From the NCBI GenBank assembly GCA_028564675.1, contig JAOVVO010000030.1:124001-188000 (forward strand): a stretch of DNA of 64,000 bases, read 5' to 3'. Below, one piece after another: positions 50,360 through 63,754 of this stretch. The stretch comes from Onchocerca lupi. Lineage: Eukaryota; Nematoda; Chromadorea; Rhabditida; Onchocercidae. The number at the start of each line of letters is the position of its first letter. Position 1 is the stretch's first letter. The notes under the pieces were generated by a model. That model was not told the origin of the DNA, made no database searches, and worked only from the letters and a program-made list of their open reading frames with translations. The translations under genes were made by a program, and so were the position numbers.

Positions 50360-53300
50360 TTATGCCGAAACAGTATCAGTTGTATAATTGAATAAGGCTA
50401 AACGATGTCTCAGTTGCGAAGTTCGAGAGATCGGATCTTGAGCAATCACCAACTGCAGATCTCGCATAGTAACTCGTTTTGTGCGAGGGCGATGAGTCTG
50501 CACAGAAAGTATAAGAATAAAAACGAAGAGGTGAGGATTTCGTATATATGAAATAGGCTATATTTAATCAAAGATAACCTGTTCTTAAATATGATCAATA
50601 GAAATAGAAACCGGATTACCAGGAAATTCAGAGATAAACTCCAGAAAAATACCTTTTCTTTCTAACAAAATGCATACCTGAAGTGAAAGTCCAGCAGTTA
50701 TTGGTTGATCGAACGGATTATTCGTTTCGGACCAAGGTTTCTTGTTTATCTTCCCTCCACCTAATGCTGCTATTGCGGCAGCATTGGCATCACGATTTCG
50801 TGCAGCTTCTTGATCAGCTCTTTGCAACTTGAAAAATAATATCATCGAGAAAATCAAATAATTGAATTGAATCCCTCTGTGTAAATATGAATGTATGATT
50901 CCGGACCTTTTAACGTCGTAACGAATAAATGAGTAAGCGAATTCCAACTAATCATTTACTAACCTGTTTTGCTTTCTCAACCAGAGTGTCTTTGTCCTTT
51001 CCTTTAGTTTTACTGAGCCGAATTAATGCTTCTTTTTCACGATTCTCTCTTCTTTCATATTCTAAACGTTCTAATTCTTCCACAAATCGAAGCTGTCGGC
51101 GAGTATCATCAATTGCCTAGAAAATCAAACAATATTCGAAAATAAATAGATGACAGTAACCAAACAATGCGTATCAGCCAACAAGATAAGTACGAAATTA
51201 GCATACGCGATAGTAGGGATGGTTTCGAAGAGGTTCCACACGGTGTTCCGCTGCAATAGCTAATTTGGCAAGCATTACCCGCAATCTAAATTCCGCGGCC
51301 TGAGAAATCATCGCGATCACTTCATCTTGAGGAATACCTCCATCAGGCATTGCTCGTTGGATTTTCCTGAGTTAATTGAACTGTCAGTGTGAAGAAAATT
51401 CACCTTATCCATACGCATATATGAGATGAGTAAATGACTCCATGAAAGCAGAAACGAAAATTATTTAATTATAATGATAAATCAAGCTAGAGAACTGAAA
51501 TTTCAAACGTGAAAAAACTCACCGAGCAATGACATCCCCATTTAGGAGTTTATACTGTGTTTGGCTTGCAGGTAATGTTCGAACTTCAATTTCACTAGAC
51601 GATTCTTCTGTTGAATAATCTTCTGTTGAACTTCCTTCCGTTTTCGTATAACCTCCTGTACCGCCGTTAATCATCGCTGGCTGCGGGACGAGATTTGAGG
51701 ATCTCTTCAACGAACTATCATTCGTCAAATTCAAACCATAGGTAACAGTTAGTAAAAAGTTTGTCTTATAACAAATTTTGGTAGACAAACGTTTTTGAAA
51801 AAAATCTGATACCTAGTTTTGACTTCGAAAACAGAGTTTAACAACTGGGATTAGAAATGATGATGTTAACACTAAAAATTGAAATGAAAAATGAAGACGA
51901 GCAACAAAATATACCTGTGGCATGTAAGAATTTTCATTATTTGTCCGTTGAGTATTTGTATCCCACGTGGAAGGTTGAGACATGTCGGGAAGTGGCGGCT
52001 GCTGAGGAACATTGGCACCGATTCCTTCAATAATAACTTCACCCTTTTGTAAGGCTGCCCTCAGCGCTGGTAAAGTCTTAAATAAAACAATATTAATTGA
52101 AGGGTTTCGTCAAATAATATCTAAATAAAAAATAGCATCCGAAATAATTGGTTATTCTCTCATCATGGTAACTGAACTGAAAAAGTTTTCAATATGGAAA
52201 GCTATGCAAGGATACATTTGCCGTACAGTCAAACATCATGAGATGAACAGAAAACGATCGGATAGTATCGGGATATTCATGTTCTATTTCTGCGAAATGC
52301 TTCAAAATGTTTGCTCCTATAATCAAAAAAAAAAAAACAAAGGAAGAAAAAAGAAAGAAAAAAAAAGAGAAAAATGGGAGAAATTATTTCAAGGTAAATT
52401 CTACAAAAGTGATACCCTCTGAAGAAATGGAAGTAGATGTGGCTGTGCTTGAGAGCGCAGTGCTTCCTGAAGGCGACTAGTAAACACCTCTGGAGGCATT
52501 GAACCATAAATTACCAGCTGGAAAGCAAATACTACGTAGAATTACTTTAAAAATATGCCTAAATATTGAATCATAATATCACAAGTTATCCATATTGCTT
52601 ACAATTAAAAAAGTATTAAATAGCTCAGACGAAAGAATCCCTTCTTATATTCTTTATCCGTCTTTCTAAATATTCGTGAAAGTTATGTGTAAAGCAATAA
52701 TCTTTTCAACATAAAATCACCTTAACAAGTTCGGTTACCCGCATGGCAGTTTGCTGCCCTTGTTGCTGATCAGGTTGCTGCGACAGGTGTATAAGCGTTT
52801 TGAAGAACCGCGCACATTTTGAAACCATGCTTGCTTGCTCGGCTGCATTAGCATTACGCATCTGAGTTTGTTGAGCTTGGCCACTGTTACCTTAAAAATC
52901 TATTCAATTGAATATTAACGAAAAATAAAATTTATCCAATTTCCTAGTTACGCTATGCGTAATTCTATTTCAATCAATGATTTCGGGATAGGAATTTTTA
53001 CATCATCAGCCAAATGATGTAACAAACAAATATAAAAAATTAATGGAAATTCTGAATTAGTCATTCGCAAGCCAGAACCATTCAAAAATCAAAAATTAAA
53101 CTTTAAAAAGTGAATTTTTAAAATCCTATTCAATTAAAAAGTCTGCTACCTTGGTTTAACATGACATACTGCACGGGACGTAATTGCATGTCTTGACTGC
53201 TTACCTGCGAAACAAAGGATGGCGTTGGAGCCTGAATTAAATACTTCTAGAATGTATGAGTTTTTAAAATTCTCAACTCACATTTAGCATAAAATTTGGA

Positions 53301-54420
53301 AAAAAGACTGCAAAAAAAATTGAAAATTCACCAATCTTCACCATACAAAAGTAATTCATTGCACCGATCCTGAATAAACAATCTGGTGAAGCAAACAAAT
53401 ATGAATCTGCAGCAGTCCTTTTATTTTGTATGTCGTTTATTTTATAAACTAGATTTACGGTATTACCGATGAAGTTATGCTTGTACTTCGAGGAATATTT
53501 GCTCGACCATTTTCGCCCAAAACAGGTCCTGGAACGATTCGGAAACGCGGTCCATTACTCGTTGTTGCAACCGGAGAAGGGGATACTGCTTCGCTCATAA
53601 AATACTGAAAATACCAGAAAGTTGTTTACAAAAAACAAATGTAACTTCTTTTCCGATACTTAGTATTTTTCTCTGGTAATTAGGGTGAAGGCCACGATGA
53701 AGTGCTAGCAATTTTACGGTTAACAGCTAATTTTGCATTTTCTGTCTTCCTACATATGCCTGTTTTTCAACTTCCTAGCACTTTATGGTAATGCGAAAAA
53801 AATTCTACATTATCAAGACAAAAAGGACTTTAGTATGCCAGGTACCAAACCATCTTCGTTTACGTATGAACTGGGAAGTACGGTTTGCTTGACCCTTGGT
53901 AGAGATGTTTTTCTCGGATAATTTGGAATTACTAGGAATATTTTCCCAGTGCTTCAGCACCACTCAGCATTATTCGCTGTCGTAGAAAGATGGTGTGGTA
54001 GAATAGGAATTTCCTGGCAGATTGCAGTCACATGCAAATAAACAATGAATGAATAAATGAAAGCTGACAAATGCAAAACACAACGATCTTGGACATGCAT
54101 TGGCAGTTTAGTTTAGCAATCCGAATTTAATTCACAAATATTACGCTTTTATAAGTATTTAAAAAGTCAGCTAAAACCTTTCGAGTTATGAATTCGATTC
54201 ACGTAATATGGACAACCAACTGATCTAATGCAAGAGTTCAGAATCCAAAACAGAAGTTAAGAAATAAGTGTAAAGATTTTTTCTGCAGTCGAGCCATCGA
54301 ATCGTATTCCTTTCAGTAAAAAACTTTTCACTTTTTCAGAAAATTTTAGAAAAAACTAATTACCTGCCGGTAAAACAGAGGCAAAAATCCCGACATGTAA
54401 TAATCATGCAAGTTATCCAT
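50360..54420 (-). CDS. taf-4: TAF4, TFIID subunit
   Basis: Eleven minus-strand exons (54420-54364, 53604-53467, 53231-53150, 52890-52721, 52517-52416, 52076-51915, 51704-51523, 51366-51207, 51116-50964, 50827-50678, 50497-50360) keep phase throughout and encode 497 aa, close to nematode TAF-4. A TAFH domain is split over two exons (KCARFFKTLIHL, then GSMPPEVFTSRLQEAL and QAQPHLLPFLQRTLPALRAAL). The C-terminal histone-fold/TAF4 domain follows: GIPQDEVIAMISQAAEFRLR, AIAAEHRV, a charged coiled coil (RRQLRFVEELERLEYERREN) and the conserved end RVTMRDLQLVIAQDP. Known role: TFIID core subunit that pairs with TAF12. A separate ATG at 53598 with TTTTCAG six bases upstream could give an alternative trans-spliced start. 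The acceptor at 51704 is weak. Confidence 0.93.
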
Positions 54421-56467
54421 GATATCAAATACGAGCAGACCATACATGAATAATTTAAAGAAATATGGCTTCATTCAGTTAACATCAAAATTATGCAAAT
54501 TTTAGCAGCAACTTAGACAAAATTTCCTTTGATGCAAATTTCTCAGTGAGTTTAAGAAAATTGCAAAATACTGTAACATTAACTGTTCAAAACCGATCTT
54601 TCACGAAAAATTGAGAACGCTTTCAATGTAAAGCAAACTAAAACTTCTACTCTGCAATCAACTGTTTTCTTTAACTGGTTACTTAGTCCGATTGGACAAT
54701 TCTTATCATTTACTCGTAATATTCTTTATGGTGTTAATGATCTAACATAACCACAAGCCACTTCACAAACATAAGGGATATGGACAAATGAAGCCCACCC
54801 TATTGAAGTAACTTTTCAAGTAAACAACTACCCGACTTGTTTAATTAATTAAATAAGCGCGAATTCAACATGATCTCTTGTAGCAACATTTTAAGAACGT
54901 CCACTGTGAATAACGATTTCTGAAATAAAAAAAAAAAAAGAATAAAACTTAGAATAACTCATCTAAACTGCTTTTAAATTACGGCATAACATCTTGACAA
55001 CGACAAAAGTGACATTCACTGATAAGCAATTTTACTTCTCTTTTAAGTATTTACGTTTCATTTTAATCATGATACATCAAAATTTATGCCAACTACCACA
55101 TATATATGATTTAAATTAACTAGGTAACATTAATTTTTGCAGTGCTGCGAAAACATAAAATCGGCTCATGAGAGAACGCTTTGACACATCTAGATGAGCT
55201 TATTGCAAAAATATGAGAAGTATTCAGAAATATCGGCAAATATGCATGCACATGGAGTGGTCATTTATCATTCTGAGCAACAGTGCCTCAGTGGAACTGT
55301 TAGGAAAAAAAAAGCTTCATTTAATGGATCAAATAGAGAATAACAATAAACTGGAATTCATCATTTCCGGATAATAAATAACAGGCATTTTAGACGTTAT
55401 TCTTTTTACTGTTGAAGGCAATTAACTGAAGTTTAGAAAACCGAAAAGGTGACTGCATCATGCATACGATGTAATACTACGGTCTCAAAACTTTCCAATC
55501 GACTAGTTAATCAGCTGAAGACTTCTTTGCTAGAAATCTGTTACTCTGTATTGCAAACAACAGTGAGTCAGACTTAGATGCTGTTGTTACAATGCTTCAA
55601 AACTCAAAAACAGATGGAAATTTTGCACAGTACATTACTATCGCGAAAAAATGCAACAGATTTTTACATATTTGTTTCGTAATCTGCCTGAGCCAGATTT
55701 AAATAAGTTTAGACGTAATTAGTGAAGTTACAAATTTCTTCCGATACTTTCAAAAATTTTATTTCAATTGTGAAGAAATGTTTATCTCTCAAGAATCACG
55801 TGTAACAAAAGTGCCGATTATCCGGAAAAGTCAACAGTCCGAGATTAGGCGCAGAAACCTCAAGAATGACATCGTAGCTACTTCCATCCGAAATTCATAG
55901 ACCGTTGACTGAATTCTAAGCATGAAGACGAAAAAAAAGCCGACTCTTTTAGAAGTCGTATGCAACCGCGGCCCGGTAAATACCACAATACGTGCATAGT
56001 GTAAACCAAGTGCATCAATGATTCCGATCTCAGCATAAAAGGTCAAAAGATCGAAAGGAGATCATTTACTCGTTGCCGTAGAAGCTTTTTTGGCTTTCTC
56101 TATCCTTCACTAATGTATCGTTCGGGATAACATTCGTTGGGAAGATTTCAGAATCGAAGAAATTTGGAAAAAGTTGTTGAAGGTAAAGCAGGCAGAACAA
56201 AGACTAAAGCGCGGGACTGTTAGCATTTGTGTTTGTATTATGATATACGAGTTGGGTAAAATTAATATTCCTATGAAAAAGAATGAAAGCAGACAGATTA
56301 TCATTCTGAATATCTGCTTGGCTGATATTCACATTGCTACGAAATTCTTAGATTGATTTTTGGGGAGTGAAGAATATATTGGAGATACTTCAAATCATAA
56401 GCGAAGAAGTTGTGTGTTTACCATTCTCGTTAATTTTATTGGACGCATACACTTTCTTTTTAGTACA
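54421..56467. promoter_or_regulatory. Divergent spacer between TAF4 and diacylglycerol kinase
   Basis: Both genes start outward from here, so it should carry both promoters. No supported coding exon or RNA gene is visible. The stretch is AT-rich with a poly-A run near 54925-54940. Confidence 0.4.
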
Positions 56468-59400
56468 ATGATATGGCCTTTACTAGTCATTTCGGCATTT
56501 ATGCTGATCGTCGTGCAGATACTGAAGAAAATTTTACGCCCCAAAATTGTGGAGTATTATTCTCAAGATTCTGATGTTTCTTCCAGTAAATCTTTTCGTT
56601 GAAAATTCATAGATATTCATGAAAAGGATTTGCGCAATAAACCATTTTTCCAGAAATTTTCCAGAAACCTTCCAAATATTTCTTGGCAGAAGTTTGCATC
56701 CATAATACTTTTTCTTGAGGTGGACATCACTTCGTAAGCTTGCTCAACGACGACACAAGGCATTATTGCAATGTTTGCGAGAATGGAATGCAAAGAGGCA
56801 TGCAGTGCGACTATTGTGGGATTATGGTTGATTGCACATCTTGCCTTCATTCAATTTCAAGCTCTTTCCGTTGTAAAATTACTATTACATCAACAAATGG
56901 AGAAATTGTGCATCACTGGGTAAAGGTCTTCATTTCCTGGAAATTTTTGGACAGTTGCTTTAACATGTTAAATTTCTATCTAGTGGTTATTATTTGTACA
57001 ATTTCGTGAATATTTAATTTATCTGACTACGTCATATTTTAAAAGTTCATTATAGGTCCACGGGAATCTACCATCGTTCAGTGTCTGCGGTGTGTGCAAT
57101 GAGGAATGTGGTGATGGTGTTGGCTTGATAGATTTACGATGCTCTTTTTGTCAGGTTAAACACTATTTTTTAATGTAATTAGCCGAGGGATTCAAATCAA
57201 TCTTCATTTCATGTTTGCAGTTTACCGTGCATTCACACTGTAGACAGTTAGTGGATAGACGTTGCACTATGGGCGCCAATTGGGATTTTATTGTTCCACC
57301 AAATTGTGTCACAATACGAAGAGTTGGGAATCGTCGCAATAAACAGGTTGGAATTCAGCATTTTCGGAAAAAATACCATATTTTTTTAGTGTTCTTTTGT
57401 TGGTGAAATGTTATTTAAGAATGCACTTGTACCTGATGTTTGATGCAACTGTTACTTTGTGCACAACAATGGCTTTTTATATGTATCAAAAATGTTTTAA
57501 CGGTAAAAATAACATCACTCAGTAGCTATGCACTGCTTCAAAAACAGAAAGCGCATTCCAACAAAATCTCGTGATATTTCAACACTATATAAAAGTAAAC
57601 TAATAGAAGGATTGAGCTGGAACTATTAAACAGTTTAGTTCTTAAAATATGTTTAAAATGCGTGTAATAATTGTATTCGATTGAATTGACCGGATGAATT
57701 TCGTAAAATTTGTTTTATGAATACAAGGATAATTATATATCTCTATTTTCTGACCTACAAAACTTTGCTTCACTTTTTCTTTTGACTTTTCTTTTCTAAC
57801 ATTTTTTGCTCTGCAGCCAGCATTCACGGAAATATCCGGATGATTGCCAGCACTCACTTGATCACGACACTGGTCCGTTCCTTCTGTTGCTATAGCATCC
57901 ATATTCCTTCATTTTATTCTCCAGCAAAAAAAAAAAAAAAAAAAAAAAGAAAAGAAATAGAAAAAAAAGGAACTTCCTCTCGGTTGTCCATTTATCCAAG
58001 TATGATTGTTTTTATAAACGAAATTTTACATGTCGAAAAGAATAAGTTCTCTTTATATGCCAACGCTGAAAAGGGACATTTTTTAACATTTATCGTCTTG
58101 TCGACTTCATTTGCCACCAAAATTTCTAGTCACTTGAGTTATTTTTTCTTTTGAGACTCCTAGGTTTTTCGGTTTTCTCTTTCCTATTTTGTTTGTACAC
58201 AACTTTTTCGTAATTACGTAGCTTTTTTTTTTTGCAGTGTCCTATTATCTATTTTTCCAGCTACCGATTGAAACTGATTTAGACTTCTCAATATTTTGGA
58301 TGTATGTCGCGCTTAAAAATTTTTCGTGCGGTCTTGGAATGTTAAATTTGATTTTTTCAGTTTTAATAGTTAAGTTGAAGTTCTCTTCTTATTTTCAAAT
58401 TCCAGTAGTTTAATAAATTTTGCAGCTAATTGTTGACACGATTTGTCGGCCACGCAATGTTGACTATTTATCGTGGAAACCACTTTTCGTCATCGTTAAT
58501 CCAAAAAGTGGAGGAGCGGAAGGATTCGCTATATTACGGACCTTTCGGAAACTCCTTCATCCGGTCCAGGTGGAAGAATTATTAAGCTCTTCAAGGTAGT
58601 AGAGAGGTTATAAATTGATATTTGAGCTCGACGTTACATGCTAATTTTAACGTTTTACAACCACCATAAAGACTTAATCAAGAATTGAATAATCTGCAAA
58701 CTTATTATATGTGCATGATTGTCATAGATATTTTGAAAAATACAAAACACTGAGTTCCATGATTGCAGGTTATAAATATTCAGCAAATCGGAATAGGGAC
58801 AGCACTACGTTGGATCAATATGTATCCTGAAATCGATTGTCGTATCATTGTCGCTGGCGGCGATGGAACAGTTTCTTTAGCTCTAGATGCTATCAACGAA
58901 TTGCAGCGGAAATTACCCGTAGCTGTTTTGCCATTGGGTACCGGCAACGATCTGAGTAGGACTTTAGGTTGGGGATCTGGTCATGAAGGGTTGCTTGATT
59001 TCTTCGAGGTTGTTTTTATAAAAGTTGTCTTTGAAGGATTGTAATTTATTGTGAAGAACTAAGAATGTTTAATGATTTTTTGGATTATTTAAAGTGTTCT
59101 TGATGCTTATCAAGATGATTCTTGATAATTTTTCTGTCATTCTTGAATTTTTCTATTGCATTGTAAATTTTAATTATTAATCACCAAAAAACTTGAAATT
59201 AATAAGCAAAAGTTACTTTTGCAGCCAATTACAGGTCTGCCGTGACATAAGAAATGCCAAGACGGTAAAATTAGATAGGTGGACGGTTGATATCATTCAC
59301 AAGAGACAGTGGGGTATTCGTGCCAAAAACAAGCGATTCAGTATGGTGAATTATGTTTCTGTGGGTGTGGATGCTTGCGTTACTTATGGTTAGTATATTT

Positions 59401-60774
59401 TATATTTTCTAATACGCACATACTGTTTTAAAGAAATTTCTTACCATAAATGAAGCTTATGGGTTTCAAAAATGAAGTAATTGCTATAAGTAATTTTAAA
59501 AAGAAATCGTAGCAAGCTTCGAATAAACATCAAAGTAAATAATTAATATATAGGAGATTCATTCCGATGCATTTTGACCATAAAAAAGGGTGTGGATTTT
59601 AAATCATCTAAATCACTGCATTATTTTCTCCATTCATTGAAGTACATATTGATCAGATGGAATCCTTGAATTTAATTTCAAAAATGGAAACATATATATA
59701 TAATGCGATGTATGAAATAGCGAATTGAAATCGACTTGAGAAGAAAGCTTTCTTTATCGGTTAAGAAAATTAATTTGCAGGCATGCAATCAACTCGTAAC
59801 AATATTCGCAAGATAGTTTCATCACGATTTTTAAATAAAGTTCTATTCTTCACTTTTGGAACAAAGGTAAAAGGATGTATTTCAGAACATATTTTGTTTG
59901 ATAACTATTTTTTATATTTTTTTTTTTTTTTTTGCTAAAATACTAGTCCAGAATCTTAAGGCCAGCTTTTTTCCACCAGATAATATTTTGATCTTATTGC
60001 AGGATGTATTGGAACATGCGTGTGCTAATCTGGATAAAAAAATTGAACTAACTGTAGATGGCATTGTCATTCCACTGCCGCCAATAGAGGGCTTAATTAT
60101 TCTTAATATCCCTTTTTGGGGTGCAGGGGTACGACCGTGGGTCGATTTGTTTTCTCCGCAAGCTATCGATGATCGTGAGTTCAAATCATCTTTTCGTGTG
60201 TAATCTTGTGAGTAGACCGAAATTCATTTAAAACATTAAGATTCGAAGATAAAAGCAGCGTGAAAAAAGAACAATAGCTGCAAAGATGACACTGTTACAG
60301 TTGCATGGTGCTTACTTTTGTGTTAAAATATGCCTCATCAAACATAGTTTTCTTATAACAACCAGAAATCTACAGAAGAATTTTCATCCAAAATTTGCGA
60401 ATTTAAAGATTTGAAGTATTATAAAAAGAAACAAATGTGTACACGAAAATCTTGTGCATGGGCCTTAGTATAATTAAAATTTGTTGAAAATGCTGACCGA
60501 TATCAATGAAATCAGCATAAGTAAATGTTAGTAAATTTTAGGGAAATTTGAAGTTTTTGCTGTACGTTCATCATTTCACATTGCACAGATGCAAGTAGGC
60601 ATTTCCCAAGGCATTTCACTTGCTCAAGGAAGTACTCTGAAGTTAAGAATTTTTGGTGCAACATTACCAGTGCAATGCGACGGTGAAGCCTGGCTACAAG
60701 CACCTGGTGTTATGAATATCAGTCATAAAGACCAAGCTCTCATGTTGACCCATGAAAATTCGCATGTTAAATAG
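56468..60774 (+). CDS. DGKE: Diacylglycerol kinase, epsilon type
   Basis: Ten exons (56468-56585, 56720-56919, 57056-57154, 57221-57346, 58426-58569, 58769-59008, 59235-59388, 59781-59866, 60003-60174, 60542-60774) keep phase and encode 523 aa; human DGKE is 567. Residues 1-18 are hydrophobic (MIWPLLVISAFMLIVVQIL), then two C1 domains: HYCNVC...CDYCG, and VHGNLPSFSVCGVC...CSFCQFTVHSHC. The kinase core has FVIVNPKSGG, the ATP motif AGGDGTVSLAL (GGDG about residues 259-262) and LPLGTGNDLSRTLGW; the accessory domain has GLIILNIPFWGAGVRPW and CDGEAWLQAPG. There are no EF hands, PH, ankyrin or SAM domains, which indicates the epsilon class. Known role: phosphorylates diacylglycerol to phosphatidic acid, preferring arachidonoyl forms in mammals. 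TTTTTAG lies 4 bases before the ATG (SL-type start). Confidence 0.94.
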
Positions 60775-61868
60775 AGTTGCCTCAGGATCATAGAAATTCG
60801 AGAATATGCAACATGAATGCATCTTATTGGTCCAATTTACCCTTATTTTATTTGTCGAGAATTTTGAAATATTTGCGAATTCTTAGTAGTAATTGTTATA
60901 TTGTTTGTTTGGCATTATTTCCATGATTGATTTGCACAAGTTTTTGCAAATTATGGGAAAGACTGCTCTGCATAATTCCGGTTTGCATTTTTGTGTTTAT
61001 ACGAAGTGTTCTTTCGCGAAATCACTTAACCAGAATTCATGTACTCTATCTATAAATATTGTATCTCTTCTTGGTTCATGGAAATAAATTAGGTTAGATT
61101 GAATTATTTATATTATTTGCTCCAAATTTATTCTAAGATATTATTTGTTATTTCTGTAGATAGTATTTATCTTATGATCTCACATTTTTTTACGAAGTGG
61201 ACATTTATTATTCCTTTTGATTTATTCCATTTTCTTTGATTTCTTTTTTACTTTAAGTAAATTAGCGGATTTGAGCACTGGGCCTCTGAATAGAACAGAT
61301 CTGATTTTGAAACAGATTTAATTTTTACGCATATGAGTTTTTTTTTTTTCTTTTTTCAGTTAATATTGCTTCAGATCATTCATGAAATCTCTGTATGGTT
61401 TAAATTGGTGCTTATTGAGCAAATTAGTTTTACAATTTAGGATGTCCACTGTTGTATTTATTTTTTTTTACGGGTCGTAATGCATTTCTCATGTTACCAG
61501 AACGGTAGTTAGTATCCAGCTATTTGCATCTAATTCATCTTGATTTGTTTTAGTTTCATATCTATTTGAAATTAATTTTTATTGATTTTATAGTATTTAT
61601 GTTGGTAGGGATATTAATTTGCTTTTGGGTAAGATCTCAATTATCAGGCATTTTAGTGTATCAGTAATTTTTTATGTCACCTAAATTTTGTCCATGTTTC
61701 CATAATTGGTATGAAAAGTTTGTAATGAAGTTTCGAGATTGCTCTTTCTTTATCTTATTTATGATGTGTCATAAAAGCAAATATATACTTAATAATCTAA
61801 ATGAGAATTGTTAGTTTTTGTTTGGACATTGGTTCTTAACGAGCTTGTCCTATATTTTATTGTTTTTC
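60775..61868 (+). other. Spacer between diacylglycerol kinase and GPATCH2-like gene
   Basis: An AATAAA at about 61083 gives a kinase 3' UTR near 310 bases. The remaining 0.8 kb holds no coding sequence that I can support and presumably includes the promoter or outron of the next gene, which points the same way. Confidence 0.5.
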
Positions 61869-62987
61869 ATGTCGGCTGTCATGACATTCAAAGAAAAAGA
61901 AATGCATACGGACGATGAAAGCGAAATTGAATACACAGTAGCTAAGCGTGTTGCATCGGTTACAATTGAATCGGATAGTCAAGTGGAAGCAGAAGCGGAA
62001 CATCGTTCCGGACGCAAAAGGCGGAAAAAAAGGATTGTGAAACGAAAAAACGTCAATGAAAAGATGGATGTCGATATTAATGTTTCTCAGCTCAACACCA
62101 TAAACAAAGGCAGTGATGTACAGAGCGTTGTGCTGAAATTAAGTAACAAAGTATCTCTGATTAAAATATTTTGCTGGCTGTGTCTTTCGGACTTTCATGA
62201 TCCCAATTTCTATAGTTTTGATTTGGACAGTGCTCGGAAATTCCGAAAACTGATTAAATTAAAATAATTTAGGAATGGACTGGGATGGTTTATGCTCAAC
62301 GAGTGAATTGTCATCTTCTGAAACCTGCACCTCCGATGGTCGCGAGGCGGACGATGAGCAGTCAGATTGGGTGGGCCCTGTAAATGAAGACCAAAATTTT
62401 CCTCTTCCGCAGACATCAACGAAACAGCAGCGCTTTATTAAGTTAATAGTTCTCATTTTTGAGAACTATTTATATAAACTCTGCTAGCTAATCATTTTCC
62501 GTCCGTTGTTTCCTATTTCTGTTGAATTTGCAGGTTTATGGATCTGTGTCTGTACCTCATATATATAGTTTTCAATTTTATAATTTGAGCAGAAATGGAT
62601 TTTAGGACGCGTACTGCATCAGCAGCTCTGCAGCGGAAGCTAGAAAGATTTATTCGAGATGATAGCCAACATGAACTTATTGTGAAACATTGGACTAGTT
62701 ATCGGCAGGTAGCTTTTTCTAGCTTATTTAACTTGAAAAAACAAATCATCAAACCAGTTTAGTATTTGCTTATTTAGCTAGATTAAGTATAATGTACAAG
62801 TGTTTAGAGTTTAATCGTTACTAAATGGGTTGTGATCATCGCAGTACACTGTAATACGAATGTAGTTGTCGGTATGTTCTTTTGAAATCTAAATGGAATT
62901 TTGTAGGTTAGTCGTATTATGGAGTTCTTTGGTCTGGAAGTATCGAAAAGAGGTCGTGGAACGGTGGTTTTGAAGAAGACGCGATAA
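61869..62987 (+). CDS. GPATCH2-like protein lacking a G-patch
   Basis: Four exons (61869-62142, 62273-62441, 62606-62708, 62907-62987) keep phase and encode 208 aa. A basic block (GRKRRKKRIVKRKNVNEKMD) is followed by an acidic Ser-rich stretch with DGREADDEQSDW. This resembles the GPATCH2 block with DEGRQGDDEQSDW in both order and sequence. The expected C-terminal glycine-rich G-patch is absent. Instead, the last two exons encode a small helical module (LQRKLERFIRDDSQHELIV, then SYRQVSRIMEFFGLEVSKRG) ending in VVLKKTR. This resembles an R3H domain, although the signature Arg-x3-His reads Arg-x3-Arg. The third exon relies on the acceptor TTTTAG at 62605. Role unknown; nuclear, RNA-linked function is inferred from family and composition. 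Confidence 0.7.
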
Positions 62988-63754
62988 ATATGAAAACTTG
63001 CGTCCCTTTCTAATCATATGCTATTCTTTGTTGCAGTAGCAATGAGTTATTTATGGCAAATATTCTTTAATTCTGTATATTAAAATGATATGCATTATCG
63101 TATTAATTTATTTCTTGTATCATTCTTTTTGGTACATGCAGTTAAAACCGGTTATCAGCTGAGTATTTAATTGATTAGAACTATCTAATAATTTGTTCGT
63201 GTGCTTCTGTTTTGCAATCAAATCACAATAAATTTCTTCTTAAATTGTCACTTCAATAATAAGTTTGTCCTAAAATGTATCTTATCTTGCTGCGGTATAG
63301 TGATTTTGAAGTCCTTTTCAACCGTATAGGGATTGAAATTCGAGGTTGATCATGTAAGCTCCATTAAGAGTTTAATAAGCGGAAAATCGATGACCTATTA
63401 AATTTATGGAGTCATTAAATTTGAAGTATACAATTTTAATGTTGATGTGGTTTTATTTTCCTCAGTTTTTTTAATGTATTTTTCAGGACGTGCGACAAAA
63501 GCTACTTCGAAATTAGTGCTTAGATACCCTATATGCCAAGAGGGGTTAATCTGACAGGTCGGAGACGTTTGACCTTTAAAGTGTATGCGCTTTTTATTTG
63601 ATTCAGTTTTTATATTTCCATTTTAAGTTGTGAGATCCTCAGTCGAAAAGTTCGAAAATTCAGTTTCATTCTTTCCTCATCTCATAGAATTTAGTACAAA
63701 GACTAATAGAAACTCTGGTGAAAAAATTTGGATTCGTTCCATTGATTCTGTTGA
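62988..63754 (+). other. Short spacer before the RPP14-like gene
   Basis: An AATAAA at about 63228 would end the GPATCH2-like mRNA. At 63532 an ATG opens MPRGVNLTGRRRLTFK, a basic 22-codon frame that could be a first exon of the next gene, but no donor gives the phase needed for the exon after 63777. Confidence 0.35.

Noticed and set aside
57642..57902. Minus-strand frame inside a diacylglycerol kinase intron
   Set aside because: No ATG-SL context and no motif. It lies in an intron of a solid gene and looks like chance.
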